Below, piece after piece: positions 1 to 7,993 of a stretch of 40,123 nucleotides of DNA (positions are counted from its first letter, which is position 1; every line of letters begins with the position of its first letter). The notes beneath the pieces were generated by a model, which was not told where the DNA came from, did no database searches, and saw only the letters and a list, made by a program, of their open reading frames with translations. This DNA comes from a bacterium (GTDB taxonomy: Bacteria; Chloroflexota; Dormibacteria; Aeolococcales; Bog-877): the NCBI GenBank assembly GCA_021785655.1, contig JAJYET010000022.1, forward strand, positions 1 to 40,123. The letters run 5' to 3'. Made by a program: the position numbers and the translations under genes.

Positions 1-117
1 TGACAAGTAGGACATTCTCCTGTTACCTTTCTACTCGGTGATCTAGCGGCCGGTGGCTCTGGGCCGCACCTGCGGAGTTAGGCGCGGCCTGACGCGAGTT
101 GGGGGGGAGGGTCCGTC

Positions 118-915
118 TTGTGGAAGTGTTACACAGGAGGTCATTTCCAGGTCCGCCCCCATCACCCGTTCAGGCGGTTCGCCAAGATGGGCGCACTGGC
201 TGTCGCGACCGCCCTGGCCGGCTTGGCGTCACCGCTCGGTACCGCGCTGGCGTCGTCCCCGTACCGCTATGCGGGTGACATAACGAACAACGCGGCTAAC
301 CAAGGAGTCTACGGCTACATTCGGGCTGAGGGCGAAAGCTACGGTGGATCCTCGTCAAATCACATGGCTGCATGGCTAGGCTCCAACACATCGGCGACAG
401 CGGACGAAGGCAACGAGGACTGGATCCAGGCGGGCTACCTGATCGGAACCGCGGACTGCTGCACCGAAACATCGCAGGTGATGTTTGAAGAGACTCATGA
501 CTACTATACGAACTTCACGGGCGAATTGTCGGTATACCCGCAATACGGATTGGGCAACCAGTTCTTTGACTCCATCTTCACGGGCCAGGAGACATCCGGA
601 GTGGTCCGGGGCCAGTACTACATGTTTGTGGGGTCAACACTCATCGGCACATCCTGGCTCATTAGTCCTACGGATACCTATCAGGAGGCCCTGATCGAGG
701 GCTACGACGCTAGTGGATCTTGGCCCTCAGTTTCCAACGCCCTGTTCGGTACTACGGGAACGAACGGGTCGTACAACACCAGCACCGAGTTGGGAATTGA
801 CAGCCACCAAGGTGACGAACTCTGGCAAGGCGAGATCTCGACTGATCCCTACCAGCAGGCACCGTACTCAGCTAGCTGGTGGGTCTACTATTCAGCATTC
901 CACGCGTATGGGTAG
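118..915 (+). CDS. Secreted protein of unknown function
   Basis: 265 residues from a TTG start. I chose this start because GGGAGG at 105-110 sits 7 nt upstream and because it places two arginines (R19, R20) ahead of a hydrophobic stretch (about residues 24-40) with a signal-peptidase-like ALA motif at residues 43-45. A later ATG at 187 would lose the basic n-region. The mature part is rich in Gly, Ser, Thr, Tyr and Trp and contains a WIQAGY motif (residues 102-107) after an AAWLG segment, then an adjacent Cys pair (C114, C115). The AAWLG...WIQAGY layout recalls beta-sandwich secreted proteins such as the glutamic peptidase (G1) fold, but I see no clear catalytic pair, so this is only a hint. 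Base composition is clearly lower in GC than the rest of the window, suggesting an acquired gene. Function unknown. Confidence 0.7.
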   Translation: MWKCYTGGHFQVRPHHPFRRFAKMGALAVATALAGLASPLGTALASSPYRYAGDITNNAANQGVYGYIRAEGESYGGSSSNHMAAWLGSNTSATADEGNEDWIQAGYLIGTADCCTETSQVMFEETHDYYTNFTGELSVYPQYGLGNQFFDSIFTGQETSGVVRGQYYMFVGSTLIGTSWLISPTDTYQEALIEGYDASGSWPSVSNALFGTTGTNGSYNTSTELGIDSHQGDELWQGEISTDPYQQAPYSASWWVYYSAFHAYG

Positions 916-991
916 GTGCCATGTTCAGAGCCCGTAAGGGCTGCACAGTGGCCGCCGGCAGGAACTGTTCGCGGCTGCTGGTTGTGCGACC

Positions 992-2182
992 GTGGCTGCC
1001 TTGATCGGCCTAGCTACTCATGGCGGTATGGGTACGATCGCTCCAAAGGTGGACCGCAGCGGCTTGGAGTCTGTGGGGGCCGTATCTGCTCCGCAGAGCG
1101 TGCCGCCCGGGGTGAGCATATCCTACCCAGTGACTGTCCCCGCTGGTTACAGTCGGGCCTCGGGGCTGACCGCACCCGCTGGTACTGGGAATGTGTGGTA
1201 CTTCGCTGAGAGTTCGTCCCAGTATGAGCTGTTCGACTACTCGGTCTCCTCGGGCACCGTCAAGTCGTACGGAGTTCCGCATCTCGCGGCACTGCGTTCG
1301 GGCGTCGTAACTCCCATCGCGATCGGGAACAACGGGACTGTTTGGGTCGGTATCAACGATTCGCTGGTCGGGATCGAGCCCAGCTCAGGCGCAGTCTCAG
1401 TAGTCCCGCTACCGACTGCTCCACTCGTCGCACAGACTGTCGAAGCTCCGCCCCCTACCGTGCCGGGACTGTCAGCTGTCGATTTCGAAGACGTCGATAG
1501 TCTTGCGGCCGAGTCGAATGGATCGCTCGTGATTGGCCGTCTGTACAGCAGTGTCCTGCAAACCTATAGTCCTTCGACCGGCAAATTTGGCGCGGTCGAG
1601 CTCCCTGTGGATACGGTGTTGACCGGGAACGGAGCTGACCTTGCAGTGGCTCCGAACGGGGTTATTTCCGTGATCGTTTGGGCAAGTGCTCCGGGCACGA
1701 TACCAGCAGAAGAGGTCGCGGAGTGGAACGGAGTGCAGTGGGTAGTTGAGGACGTCGGATGCTCGGCTCTGAATCTGGTCGACGTAGGAGCGACGTTGCT
1801 CGCAAGTGGACGGGGCTGCGCAGCAAGTCAAGAGATGTCAGCAGTCGTGTCGGGCAGCGCGATGACGTCACTGCTACCATCAGGAACGAGCGGTGTCAAT
1901 GCTCAGGTTGGGCCTGGGATACCCGTATCCCAGTCAGAGACACTGCTCGCGACTGCGGTCGGCGCAGAACTAGTCTCACCTTCGAGTCAAGTAGTAGAGA
2001 CGCTTTCACTTGGCTCAATCCTAGTTGGTTCCGGAATGGGCGGTGGACCGGCCGGAGCCCTCCCGAGTGCCACCAGTGTGGTGCCAGTGACCCTTGGCGT
2101 TATGGCTTCGAACGGCCAGGGCCTTGTGTGGTTTCTTCCTGCCGAGGGCGGCGAGTCAATTGGCTTGATGGTGGTGCAGTAG
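992..2182 (+). CDS. Exported beta-propeller-like protein (Vgb-like repeats)
   Basis: 396 residues from a GTG at 992. The middle contains repeated segments of the type GNVWYFAES, GTVWVGI and SLVIGRL, separated by runs such as 'PSSGAVSVVPLP' and 'PSTGKFGAVELP'. This is the pattern of seven-bladed propellers of the streptogramin lyase/NHL kind, though lyase catalytic residues cannot be assigned. The start is uncertain. The frame is open back to a TAA at 935-937, and the residues just upstream of the GTG (with two arginines, then a hydrophobic run) look like the front of a signal peptide. An ATG at 921 in another frame would supply a basic N-terminus, so a one-base frameshift or an unusual start is possible. 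It is followed after 8 nt by a lipoprotein gene on the same strand. Role unknown; probably extracellular binding or sensing. Confidence 0.65.
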   Translation: MAALIGLATHGGMGTIAPKVDRSGLESVGAVSAPQSVPPGVSISYPVTVPAGYSRASGLTAPAGTGNVWYFAESSSQYELFDYSVSSGTVKSYGVPHLAALRSGVVTPIAIGNNGTVWVGINDSLVGIEPSSGAVSVVPLPTAPLVAQTVEAPPPTVPGLSAVDFEDVDSLAAESNGSLVIGRLYSSVLQTYSPSTGKFGAVELPVDTVLTGNGADLAVAPNGVISVIVWASAPGTIPAEEVAEWNGVQWVVEDVGCSALNLVDVGATLLASGRGCAASQEMSAVVSGSAMTSLLPSGTSGVNAQVGPGIPVSQSETLLATAVGAELVSPSSQVVETLSLGSILVGSGMGGGPAGALPSATSVVPVTLGVMASNGQGLVWFLPAEGGESIGLMVVQ

Positions 2183-2190
2183 CAGCGGCC

Positions 2191-2712
2191 GTGACCGCTG
2201 GGACGCGTCTCGCAGCGATAGCGCTTCGAACCGTAGCGGTCTTCGCGCTGGCGGCGGGCGTCACTGGCACAGTGACCGCGTGCGGCCGAGAACCCGGGCC
2301 CCCGCCCCCAGGGCCGGGGTTCTCGGCCGCCGTGGCAGGTCATGGGCTGTCCCTCACTGACGCATTGACTGTAAGGGCAACCACGTCGGTTGAGGTGAGG
2401 CTGCGAATCGTGGTGCCGCGAGGGCAGGTGATTCGGGAGGTCGTGGTCGACGTTGCTCCCAAGAGCGCAGTGCCTCTTCCTATTACGATGGACAGGAAGA
2501 GACTGTCGGCGCTCGGGGCGGAAGTGCTCTGGGCGAGCCCGAGGGCGCTGAGGCATTCCAAGACCGTCACGTTTGAATGGCGAACTCCTCAGTCCGGCAG
2601 TTGGTGGCTCATGGTGGAGTTCGTATTGGACGTCCCCAATCTCCAGATTTCAGGGGAGGAAGGTCTGCACCTAATCGGTAAGTTGGCCGTGCGTCCCACA
2701 GGGGCCTCGTAG
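2191..2712 (+). CDS. Small predicted lipoprotein of unknown function
   Basis: 173 residues from GTG 2191, which lies 8 nt after the stop of the preceding propeller gene. The N-terminus has an arginine-containing n-region, a hydrophobic core (about residues 8-29) and a VTAC lipobox with the lipidated Cys at position 31, followed by a proline-rich linker. The remainder (about 130 residues) is predicted as beta-rich, with alternating hydrophobic strands such as VEVRLRIVVP and ending near KLAVRP, so it may be an immunoglobulin-like domain. I do not recognise the family. No strong ribosome-binding site is visible, so translation may be coupled to the upstream gene. It belongs to the lower-GC left part of the window. 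Confidence 0.6.
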   Translation: MTAGTRLAAIALRTVAVFALAAGVTGTVTACGREPGPPPPGPGFSAAVAGHGLSLTDALTVRATTSVEVRLRIVVPRGQVIREVVVDVAPKSAVPLPITMDRKRLSALGAEVLWASPRALRHSKTVTFEWRTPQSGSWWLMVEFVLDVPNLQISGEEGLHLIGKLAVRPTGAS

Positions 2713-2917
2713 GTGTGACAACGAGGAGTGAACCGCCCCGGGTTCCCTGGACACTTCTGTCGCGTGCCGCCGAGAAGGGACCACCCTGTCGTCAGGAGCT
2801 GGTGTCCTGCTTCTGAAGTGAGAGGCTATAATGGGGTGGTCGCCGCGGGTCAGCGGTCGCCATCAGTTGCCAGATCTCAACTTCGGGTGTACTCTCAATC
2901 TATGAGAGGCGCCCAAT

Positions 2918-3094
2918 ATGGTTCTGGAGCTTCGTAGCCGCGGTCTATCTCGCGACAATCGCGCCCACAAGCGTGAGATTGAGGAGATAGTTGAACAGCG
3001 TACCACTGCGATGTATGAGGAATTCAAGGCCTCGCATATCGCTCAGCTGGCGGGCAAGCGCGGGATCTGGGCGCCCGGCGCGGGCAACCCGATC
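2918..3094 (+). pseudogene. Broken reading frame, 5' part only
   Basis: ATG 2918 has a good ribosome-binding site (GAGAGG at 2904-2909, 8 nt upstream), and a TATAAT lies about 86 nt before it. The first 45 or so codons read as a plausible charged helix containing REIEEIVEQRT and EEFKASHIAQL, which resembles the signalling helix/coiled coil that often precedes a sensor domain. The reading frame stays open to 3460, but from about residue 50 it turns into low-complexity Gly/Pro/Trp-rich sequence that overlaps the start of cysE in another frame, so that part is unlikely to be coding. The break falls close to the broken end of the tRNA-like sequence. The end coordinate given is approximate. I cannot name a family. 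Confidence 0.3.
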
Positions 3095-3127
3095 AAAGGA
3101 AGCGCGCTGCCGCTGCGCCACGGCCCC
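3094..3127 (-). tRNA. tRNA-like 5' half (possible remnant)
   Basis: Read on the minus strand from 3127 leftwards: acceptor-like GGGGCCG, then TG, a perfect D arm GCGC-AGCGGCA-GCGC with the invariant A, GG and A in the loop, a G, the stem half CTTCC, and TTTG. This matches the first 36 or so bases of an alanine-type (UGC) tRNA as such genes usually read. After TTTG the sequence no longer folds: there is no matching anticodon 3' stem, no T arm, and no CGGCCCC to close the acceptor. So only half a tRNA is present, or the resemblance is chance. Confidence 0.35.
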
Positions 3128-3240
3128 AAGTCGTCGTGGTCGATGATACCCGGTCCGATCAGGCTCCCAGCCGAAGCCGAGCCGGCCGGGGTCATGGATG
3201 CCATTGGCCCCGGGCCGGCCGCGGCTGGGAGAATCTGGGT

Positions 3241-4077
3241 GTGGACTTGGACCCCGACTTGGTCCGTGACCTCGCCGCCGCCCACGGGGATGGCACCCGG
3301 GGGATACCCCTGCGCCGGGAGGTGGAGGGTTGGATGGACGACCTCCTGGGGCTCCTCTTCCCCCAGCTGGCATCAACGGTCATCCGCGACCGCGGGGATA
3401 TCTTGGCCGGTCTTCAGAACCTTGAGGTCCGGCTGGGCGAATTGGTGCGGGGGATGGTGAATGAGGGCCGAGGGCGCGTGGTCTCCCGGCAGCTGTTCGC
3501 CTCTTTGACGGTGATCCGCGAGCAGGTGGCCCGGGACGCGGAGGCGATCCTGGCGGGGGATCCGGCCGCGGAGAGTCTCGACGAGGTCATCTCCGCCTAT
3601 CCCGGATTCCTGGCCATGGCTACCTACCGGATTGCTCACCACCTTCACCATCAGGGCCTCTCCGTGCTCCCGAGGCTGTTTGCCGAGGTGGCGCACACCC
3701 GGACCGGGATCGATATCCATCCCGGCGCCTCGATCGGTCGAGCGCTCTGCATCGACCACGGGACTGGGATCGTGGTGGGGGAGACCGCGGTGATTGGCGA
3801 CGATGTCAAGCTCTACCAGGGGGTCACCCTGGGGGCCCTGAGCGTCGCCAAGGACGCGAGCGGCACCAAGCGCCACCCCACCATCGGGGACCGGGTGGTG
3901 ATCTACGCCAACGCCACCGTGCTGGGTGGTGACACAGTGGTGGGGCATGACAGCGTGGTGGGCGGCAACGTCTGGCTGACCAGCAGTGTCGCTCCCTACT
4001 CCCTCGTCTACCATTCCAGTCAGGTCCGGGTCCGCCAGGTGGGGGAGATGCTGGACCCACCCGACTTCGTCATCTGA
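3241..4077 (+). CDS. cysE: Serine O-acetyltransferase
   Basis: Transfers acetyl from acetyl-CoA to L-serine, giving O-acetylserine, the substrate of the cysteine synthase encoded directly downstream. 278 residues from GTG 3241, chosen because GGGAGA lies 8 nt upstream and the sequence before it is low-complexity. The first 120 residues are the helical N-terminal domain, here of the long type seen in the EpsC/SAT branch. From about residue 150 the left-handed beta-helix of hexapeptide repeats runs to the end ([28 protein letters not shown], and so on). The catalytic pair is visible as D158 in the DIHP motif and H173 in IDHGTG, 15 residues apart as in E. coli CysE. The lysine- and glycine-rich acetyl-CoA loop [10 protein letters not shown] is present. 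31 nt separate it from cysK, so the two form an operon. Confidence 0.95.
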   Translation: MDLDPDLVRDLAAAHGDGTRGIPLRREVEGWMDDLLGLLFPQLASTVIRDRGDILAGLQNLEVRLGELVRGMVNEGRGRVVSRQLFASLTVIREQVARDAEAILAGDPAAESLDEVISAYPGFLAMATYRIAHHLHHQGLSVLPRLFAEVAHTRTGIDIHPGASIGRALCIDHGTGIVVGETAVIGDDVKLYQGVTLGALSVAKDASGTKRHPTIGDRVVIYANATVLGGDTVVGHDSVVGGNVWLTSSVAPYSLVYHSSQVRVRQVGEMLDPPDFVI

Positions 4078-4108
4078 GCACGGCCGGAACCCGGGCCGGG
4101 GAGGCAAC

Positions 4109-5023
4109 GTGAGAGCCGGAAGCATTCTCGAGACCATCGGCAGAACCCCGGTGGTGCGGATCAACCACCTCTTCGACCGCCGGGTGGCTGTCTGGTTCAA
4201 ACAGGAGAGGGCCAACCCCGGGGGCAGCATCAAGGATCGGATCGCCCTCGCCATGGTCGAGGACGCAGAGCGGAACGGGGTCCTCAACTCGGGGTCGGTC
4301 ATCGTCGAACCCACCTCTGGGAACACCGGGATCGGCCTCGCCATGGTGGCCGCGGTGAAGGGGTACCGCCTCATCCTGGTGATGCCAGAGTCGTTCTCCG
4401 TCGAGCGGCGCAAGCTGATGGCGGCCTACGGGGCGGAGATCGACCTCACGCCGCGAGAGCTGGGGATGAGGGGCGCGATCGCCCGGGCCCGGGAGCTGGT
4501 CGAGGAGACTCCGGGCGCCTGGATGCCGATGCAGTTCGACAATCCGGCCAACGTCGATGTCCACCGCCGGACCACGGCCGAGGAGATCGCCGCGGACTTC
4601 CCGGATGGGCTCGACTACCTGGTCACGGGCGTGGGCACCGGGGGGCACATCACCGGGTGTGCCGAGGTGTTGAAGCAGAGGTGGCCTGGACTCAAGGTGT
4701 ACGCGGTCGAACCGGCCCTGTCGCCGGTGCTGTCCGGCGGAACTCACAGCCCCCACCCGATCCAGGGGATCGGCGCCGGCTTCGTGCCCGGAGTGATGCG
4801 GCAGGAACTGCTGGACGGTGTGATCCAGGTGTCGGCCGATGAGGCGTTCGCGTACGCCCGTCGGTCGGCCCGTGAGGAGGGCGTGCTGGTGGGGATCTCC
4901 TCGGGCGCCTCGCTGGCGGCTGTGGCCTCGCTGGAGCCCCAGATGGCGGACGGCGCGCGCGTTCTCACCTTCACCTATGACAACGGCGAGCGCTACCTTT
5001 CCGTGGAGGCGCTCTGGGGGTGA
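4109..5023 (+). CDS. cysK: Cysteine synthase (O-acetylserine sulfhydrylase), PLP enzyme
   Basis: Joins O-acetylserine and sulfide to make L-cysteine. 304 residues from GTG 4109, with GGGGAGG at 4098-4104 as the ribosome-binding site. The PLP lysine is K42 in NPGGSIKDR. The substrate-binding loop TSGNTG is at residues 69-74, the phosphate-cupping glycine loop GTGGH at 176-180, and the SSGA motif near residue 270. The length is normal for CysK/CysM. The C-terminus ends soon after YDNGERYLS, as in CysK. I favour CysK because of the adjacent cysE, but CysM cannot be excluded by eye. It follows cysE in the same operon, so substrate is made and used by neighbouring products. Its 3' end faces the M50-like gene on the opposite strand. 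Confidence 0.93.
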   Translation: MRAGSILETIGRTPVVRINHLFDRRVAVWFKQERANPGGSIKDRIALAMVEDAERNGVLNSGSVIVEPTSGNTGIGLAMVAAVKGYRLILVMPESFSVERRKLMAAYGAEIDLTPRELGMRGAIARARELVEETPGAWMPMQFDNPANVDVHRRTTAEEIAADFPDGLDYLVTGVGTGGHITGCAEVLKQRWPGLKVYAVEPALSPVLSGGTHSPHPIQGIGAGFVPGVMRQELLDGVIQVSADEAFAYARRSAREEGVLVGISSGASLAAVASLEPQMADGARVLTFTYDNGERYLSVEALWG

Positions 5024-5059
5024 CTTCGGTGGGTCAGACCAGCTTGAACCGAGGCGGGC

Positions 5060-5554
5060 TCAAATAGGCGCCAGGGAGCTGCCGCCCCTCCTGCGGATGC
5101 GGGGCTGGTGATGTCGGTCGGCCCGTGTCCCGACCAGTTTCCAGCCATCACTACCGGGAAGCAGCGTGTTGGCCACCAGCTGGACCAGTAGCAGGGTGAG
5201 GAGAGAGCTCGCCGAACCGCTGGCAAGCTCCGCCGTCATTGCCCACACCAGGGCCTCGGCCACCGGGCCCGCGGCCCAGACGAGGCGGAGCTGCCGGTCG
5301 GTGAGGTGACGGGACTCGAATGCCCAGCCCGGGCCGAGGATGCCCATGGTGGGGCGTGGCCGGGCGTCGAGGCGGCGCAGGACCATAAAGTGGGCCCCCT
5401 CGTGGGCCGCCACCGCCAGCAGCAAAACCGCCCAGATCAGCAGCGTTGGTCTCTCCCGTTGGTGGGGGACGCCGCCGCCCCCTGGAGTCCACGCTAGGAG
5501 CACCAAGAGGGAGCCACCCGGGCGATCACCCGCTGCGGTTGAAGGCGATTCCAC
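5060..5554 (-). CDS. M50-like membrane metalloprotease
   Basis: An intramembrane zinc metalloprotease-like protein. The motif HEGAH (HExxH) lies in a hydrophobic helix after 'LLLAVAA', and a second motif, NTLLPGSDGWKL, matches the N-x-x-P-x-x-DG element that supplies the third zinc ligand in M50 (site-2 protease) enzymes. Between them are two more hydrophobic stretches, so about four membrane segments in all. It is short for the family and lacks a PDZ domain, as in the minimal M50 group. The frame is open upstream to 5770, but that part is low-complexity. I place the start at the GTG at 5554, with another GTG at 5503 possible; neither has a clear ribosome-binding site. It is divergent from the two-component pair at 5800, so regulation through that pair is possible but unproven. 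Confidence 0.6.
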   Translation of the reverse strand: MESPSTAAGDRPGGSLLVLLAWTPGGGGVPHQRERPTLLIWAVLLLAVAAHEGAHFMVLRRLDARPRPTMGILGPGWAFESRHLTDRQLRLVWAAGPVAEALVWAMTAELASGSASSLLTLLLVQLVANTLLPGSDGWKLVGTRADRHHQPRIRRRGGSSLAPI

Positions 5555-5593
5555 CCGTGCGCGGAAGCCCAACGGGGCGCAAAAATACAGCGA

Positions 5594-5609
5594 CCCGGCT
5601 GGTGCCGGG
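5594..5609. other. Short GC hairpin upstream of M50-like gene
   Basis: CCCGGC-TGGT-GCCGGG forms a perfect 6-bp stem with a 4-base loop. Read on the minus strand it is followed a few bases later by a run of five T (opposite 5580-5585), so it could act as a terminator or attenuator in front of the M50-like gene if transcription starts near 5760. It may equally be chance in GC-rich DNA. Confidence 0.25.
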
Positions 5610-5763
5610 CCGCTGCGGGGAGGGAAGGATAGGGCTGCCGCCGGACCGGCCCGCAGGGCCCGTACCGGCGACAGCTGCAACTCTGATCCCCTGAGCTGGG
5701 GGGGCGCTGTGTCCAGCCTGAGAGTTTGCTCGGAGTGCCGGCACAGCCGGCTCAGAGGCCACC

Positions 5764-5793
5764 CAGACAACTCTCAGTAAGTGGGTCCACAAT
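5764..5793 (+). promoter_or_regulatory. Putative promoter of response regulator (leaderless)
   Basis: CACAAT at 5788-5793 lies 6 nt before the GTG at 5800, and CAGACA at 5764-5769 matches the last four bases of a -35 (GACA) with an 18-nt spacer. No ribosome-binding site precedes the GTG, which fits a leaderless mRNA. Confidence 0.35.
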
Positions 5794-5799
5794 TCGCGC

Positions 5800-6492
5800 G
5801 TGGACGAGCGCACGCGGGTTCTGGTCGTGGATGACGAGCTCAACTTGGTCGAGCTGGTCTCCACGGCCCTCCGCTACGCCGACTTCGACACCGAGACGGC
5901 GCGCAGCGCCCGGGAGGCGCTGGACAAGGTCCGGCAGTTCAAGCCCCACCTAGTGATCCTGGACGTGATGCTCCCTGACCAGGACGGCTTTGAGGTAGCC
6001 CGGACCCTGGCAGCGACCGGGGTCGATGTGCCGATCCTCTTCCTGACTGCGAAGGACGCGACAGAGGATAAAGTTCGGGGACTCACGGTCGGGGGGGATG
6101 ACTACGTGACCAAGCCCTTCAGCCTCGATGAGCTGATCGCGCGGGTGAGGGTCATCCTGAGGCGCAGCGGTCACCGCCAGGAGAGCCGCAACATCCTCAC
6201 CTTCGCGGACCTGGAGATGGACGAGGACCTGCGCGAGGTGCGCCGAGGCGAGCACGGGATCGAGCTCACGGCCACTGAGTATCGCCTCCTCCGCTACCTC
6301 CTCATCAACGCCCGCCGGGTGCTGACCCGGGCGCAGATCCTCGACCACGTGTGGAGTTATGACTTCGGTGGGGACGCCGGGATCCTGGAGACCTACATCA
6401 GCTACCTTCGTAAGAAGGTGGACGCCTTCGATCCGCCGCTGATCCACACCGTGCGGGGCATGGGGTACGTTCTGCGGCTGCCCCGGGGCTGA
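5800..6492 (+). CDS. OmpR/PhoB-family response regulator
   Basis: A transcription regulator switched on by phosphorylation from the kinase encoded 3 nt downstream. 230 residues. The receiver domain (1-120) has the acidic pocket D11/D12, phospho-acceptor D55 in LDVMLPD, the switch Thr at 83 and the conserved Lys at 105 in VTKPF. The C-terminal winged helix (about 130-228) shows ELTATEYRLLRYL, RAQILDHVW and YISYLRKKVD, ending RGMGYVLR as in PhoB/OmpR/PrrA proteins. It starts at a GTG without a Shine-Dalgarno. Closest by eye to the actinobacterial PrrA/MprA/TrcR types; the signal and targets are unknown. Confidence 0.93.
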   Translation: MDERTRVLVVDDELNLVELVSTALRYADFDTETARSAREALDKVRQFKPHLVILDVMLPDQDGFEVARTLAATGVDVPILFLTAKDATEDKVRGLTVGGDDYVTKPFSLDELIARVRVILRRSGHRQESRNILTFADLEMDEDLREVRRGEHGIELTATEYRLLRYLLINARRVLTRAQILDHVWSYDFGGDAGILETYISYLRKKVDAFDPPLIHTVRGMGYVLRLPRG

Positions 6493-6494
6493 CC

Positions 6495-7961
6495 GTGACC
6501 CTCCGTGTCCGGCTCCTCCTGGCGCTGATCGCCCTGGTGGCGGCAGGAATGGTCGCCACCGACACCGTCACCTATCTGGCGCTGCAGTCATCCCTATGGA
6601 ATCGGCTGGAGCAGGATCTCCTCCAGTCCGTGGACTCGGCCAAAGCCTGCGTGATCTCCCAGGTCACCCACGGCGACTGCCCCACCAGTACCGCCCTGCC
6701 GGAGGGCAGCTACGCCGCATTCATCGGGCCCGGCGGGAGCGAGGAGGGGGTGGTCTGGGGGTCAGCGCAGACCACCCCCCGGCCGGTCCTGCCGGCCTCC
6801 GTCACCTCGGGCAACATCCCCACCGCCCCCCGGTACTTCACCGCGCCGGGAAACCGTGCCGGGGTCGCGTTCCGCGGGCTGCTGGTCGGCGTCCAGGTTG
6901 CCGGCGGGCCGGAGGAGCCATTCGTGGTGGCCATGCCCCTCACCTCGGTGGAGGCGACCCTGAGCCAGCTCCAGACCCTCGAGATTCTCGTGGGGGCGGT
7001 GGTGCTGGTGGCCCTGGGCCTGGCGGCTTGGTGGCTGGTCGACCTGGGCCTCCGCCCGCTGCGGCGGATCCGGGACACCGCCAGGAAGATCGCCGGGGGA
7101 GACCTCAGCCAGCGGGTCCACGGAGTGGACGAGCGGACTGAGATCGGCCAGCTGGCCATCAGCCTCAACGAGATGCTGGCCCAGATCGAGAGCGCATTCG
7201 CTGAGCGCCAGGCATCTGAGGCCCGTCTGCGCCAGTTCGCCGCGGATGCCTCCCACGAGCTGCGCACACCCCTCAGCTCGATTCGAGGCTACGCCGAGCT
7301 GTTCCGACGCGGGGCTCGCTCCAACCCGGAGGACCTGGACAAGGCGATGAGCCGGATCGAGAGCGAGGCCACCCGGATGGGACTTCTGGTGGATGACCTG
7401 CTCTTGCTGGCCCGCCTCGATCGGGGGCGGCCCCTGGATCGCAAGCCGGTGGATCTGGCGGAGCTGGCGGTGGACTCGGCCGCGGACCAGTCAGCGGCCG
7501 ATCGCCGCCACCGGATTCGGGTTCACGCGGATTCCCCGGTGGTGGTCCAGGGGGACGAGGCGAGGTTGAGGCAGGTGATCACCAACCTGGTACGCAATGC
7601 CGTGGTCCACACCCCAGAGGGTACGGCGGTGGAGATCGGCGCCCGCCTGGACGGAGATGTGGGAGTGGTGCAGGTGGTTGACCACGGTCCTGGGATCCCG
7701 GACGAGCTGGCGGCGCGCATCTTTGAGCGGTTCTATCGCGCCGACCGCTCCAGGGGGCGGGCGACGGGGGGCACGGGACTCGGCCTCTCCATCGTGAGCG
7801 CCATCGTGACTGCCCACCAGGGCACGGTGGCGCACCGGCCCACCGAGGGAGGAGGGGCGACCTTCGAGGTGCGGATACCCGTCGAACGCCCGCTGGCGCC
7901 AGAGCCGGCCGCTGAGGAGCCGGACCCGGTGGTCGGGTTGGAGGTCAGCCCTGCCGGGTGA
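6495..7961 (+). CDS. Membrane sensor histidine kinase (HAMP-HisKA-HATPase)
   Basis: 488 residues from GTG 6495, 3 nt after the regulator stop, so co-translated. The first membrane helix is at about 5-30, then an extracytoplasmic sensor domain to about 160 with two cysteines (C52, C62) that could form a disulfide, a second helix at about 162-184, a HAMP domain at about 185-240, HisKA with phospho-acceptor H254 in ASHELRTPLS, then the ATPase N box (VITNLVRNAVVHTP), G1 box (DHGPGIP), F box (IFERFYRAD) and G2 box (GGTGLGLSIV). All catalytic elements are intact. This is a typical EnvZ/MprB/TrcS-class kinase. The signal is unknown. The gene ends convergent with the NicO-like transporter gene. Confidence 0.93.
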   Translation: MTLRVRLLLALIALVAAGMVATDTVTYLALQSSLWNRLEQDLLQSVDSAKACVISQVTHGDCPTSTALPEGSYAAFIGPGGSEEGVVWGSAQTTPRPVLPASVTSGNIPTAPRYFTAPGNRAGVAFRGLLVGVQVAGGPEEPFVVAMPLTSVEATLSQLQTLEILVGAVVLVALGLAAWWLVDLGLRPLRRIRDTARKIAGGDLSQRVHGVDERTEIGQLAISLNEMLAQIESAFAERQASEARLRQFAADASHELRTPLSSIRGYAELFRRGARSNPEDLDKAMSRIESEATRMGLLVDDLLLLARLDRGRPLDRKPVDLAELAVDSAADQSAADRRHRIRVHADSPVVVQGDEARLRQVITNLVRNAVVHTPEGTAVEIGARLDGDVGVVQVVDHGPGIPDELAARIFERFYRADRSRGRATGGTGLGLSIVSAIVTAHQGTVAHRPTEGGGATFEVRIPVERPLAPEPAAEEPDPVVGLEVSPAG

Positions 7962-7977
7962 CCCGGGTCAACCAGCC

Positions 7978-7993
7978 CCGGCCATCAGGCCGG
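7978..7993. terminator. Possible bidirectional terminator hairpin
   Basis: CCGGCC-ATCA-GGCCGG is a perfect 6-bp stem with a 4-base loop lying between two convergent genes; the stop codon of the minus-strand gene is in the loop. There is no T tract on either side, so this is a weak call. Confidence 0.35.

Larger units (their letters stand above)
2713..3240. other. Gene-poor junction region between accessory and core DNA
   Basis: This 528-base stretch has no convincing intact gene. It holds a TATAAT hexamer at 2827-2832 without a good -35 partner, a short reading frame beginning at ATG 2918 that appears broken near 3060-3094, and a tRNA-like 5' half on the minus strand at 3094-3127. G+C rises sharply from left to right across it. 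I read it as a recombination scar between an acquired segment and the conserved chromosome; this is inference. Confidence 0.4.

Noticed and set aside
2827-2832. TATAAT as a promoter
   Set aside because: No -35 match at 16-18 nt and no extended -10; left only as part of the junction description.
3094-3460. Continuation of the reading frame from ATG 2918 beyond the junction
   Set aside because: Becomes Trp/Gly/Pro-rich and overlaps the start of cysE in another frame; not convincing as coding.
3373-4413. Minus-strand frame opposite cysE and cysK
   Set aside because: No recognisable features and opposite two certain genes.
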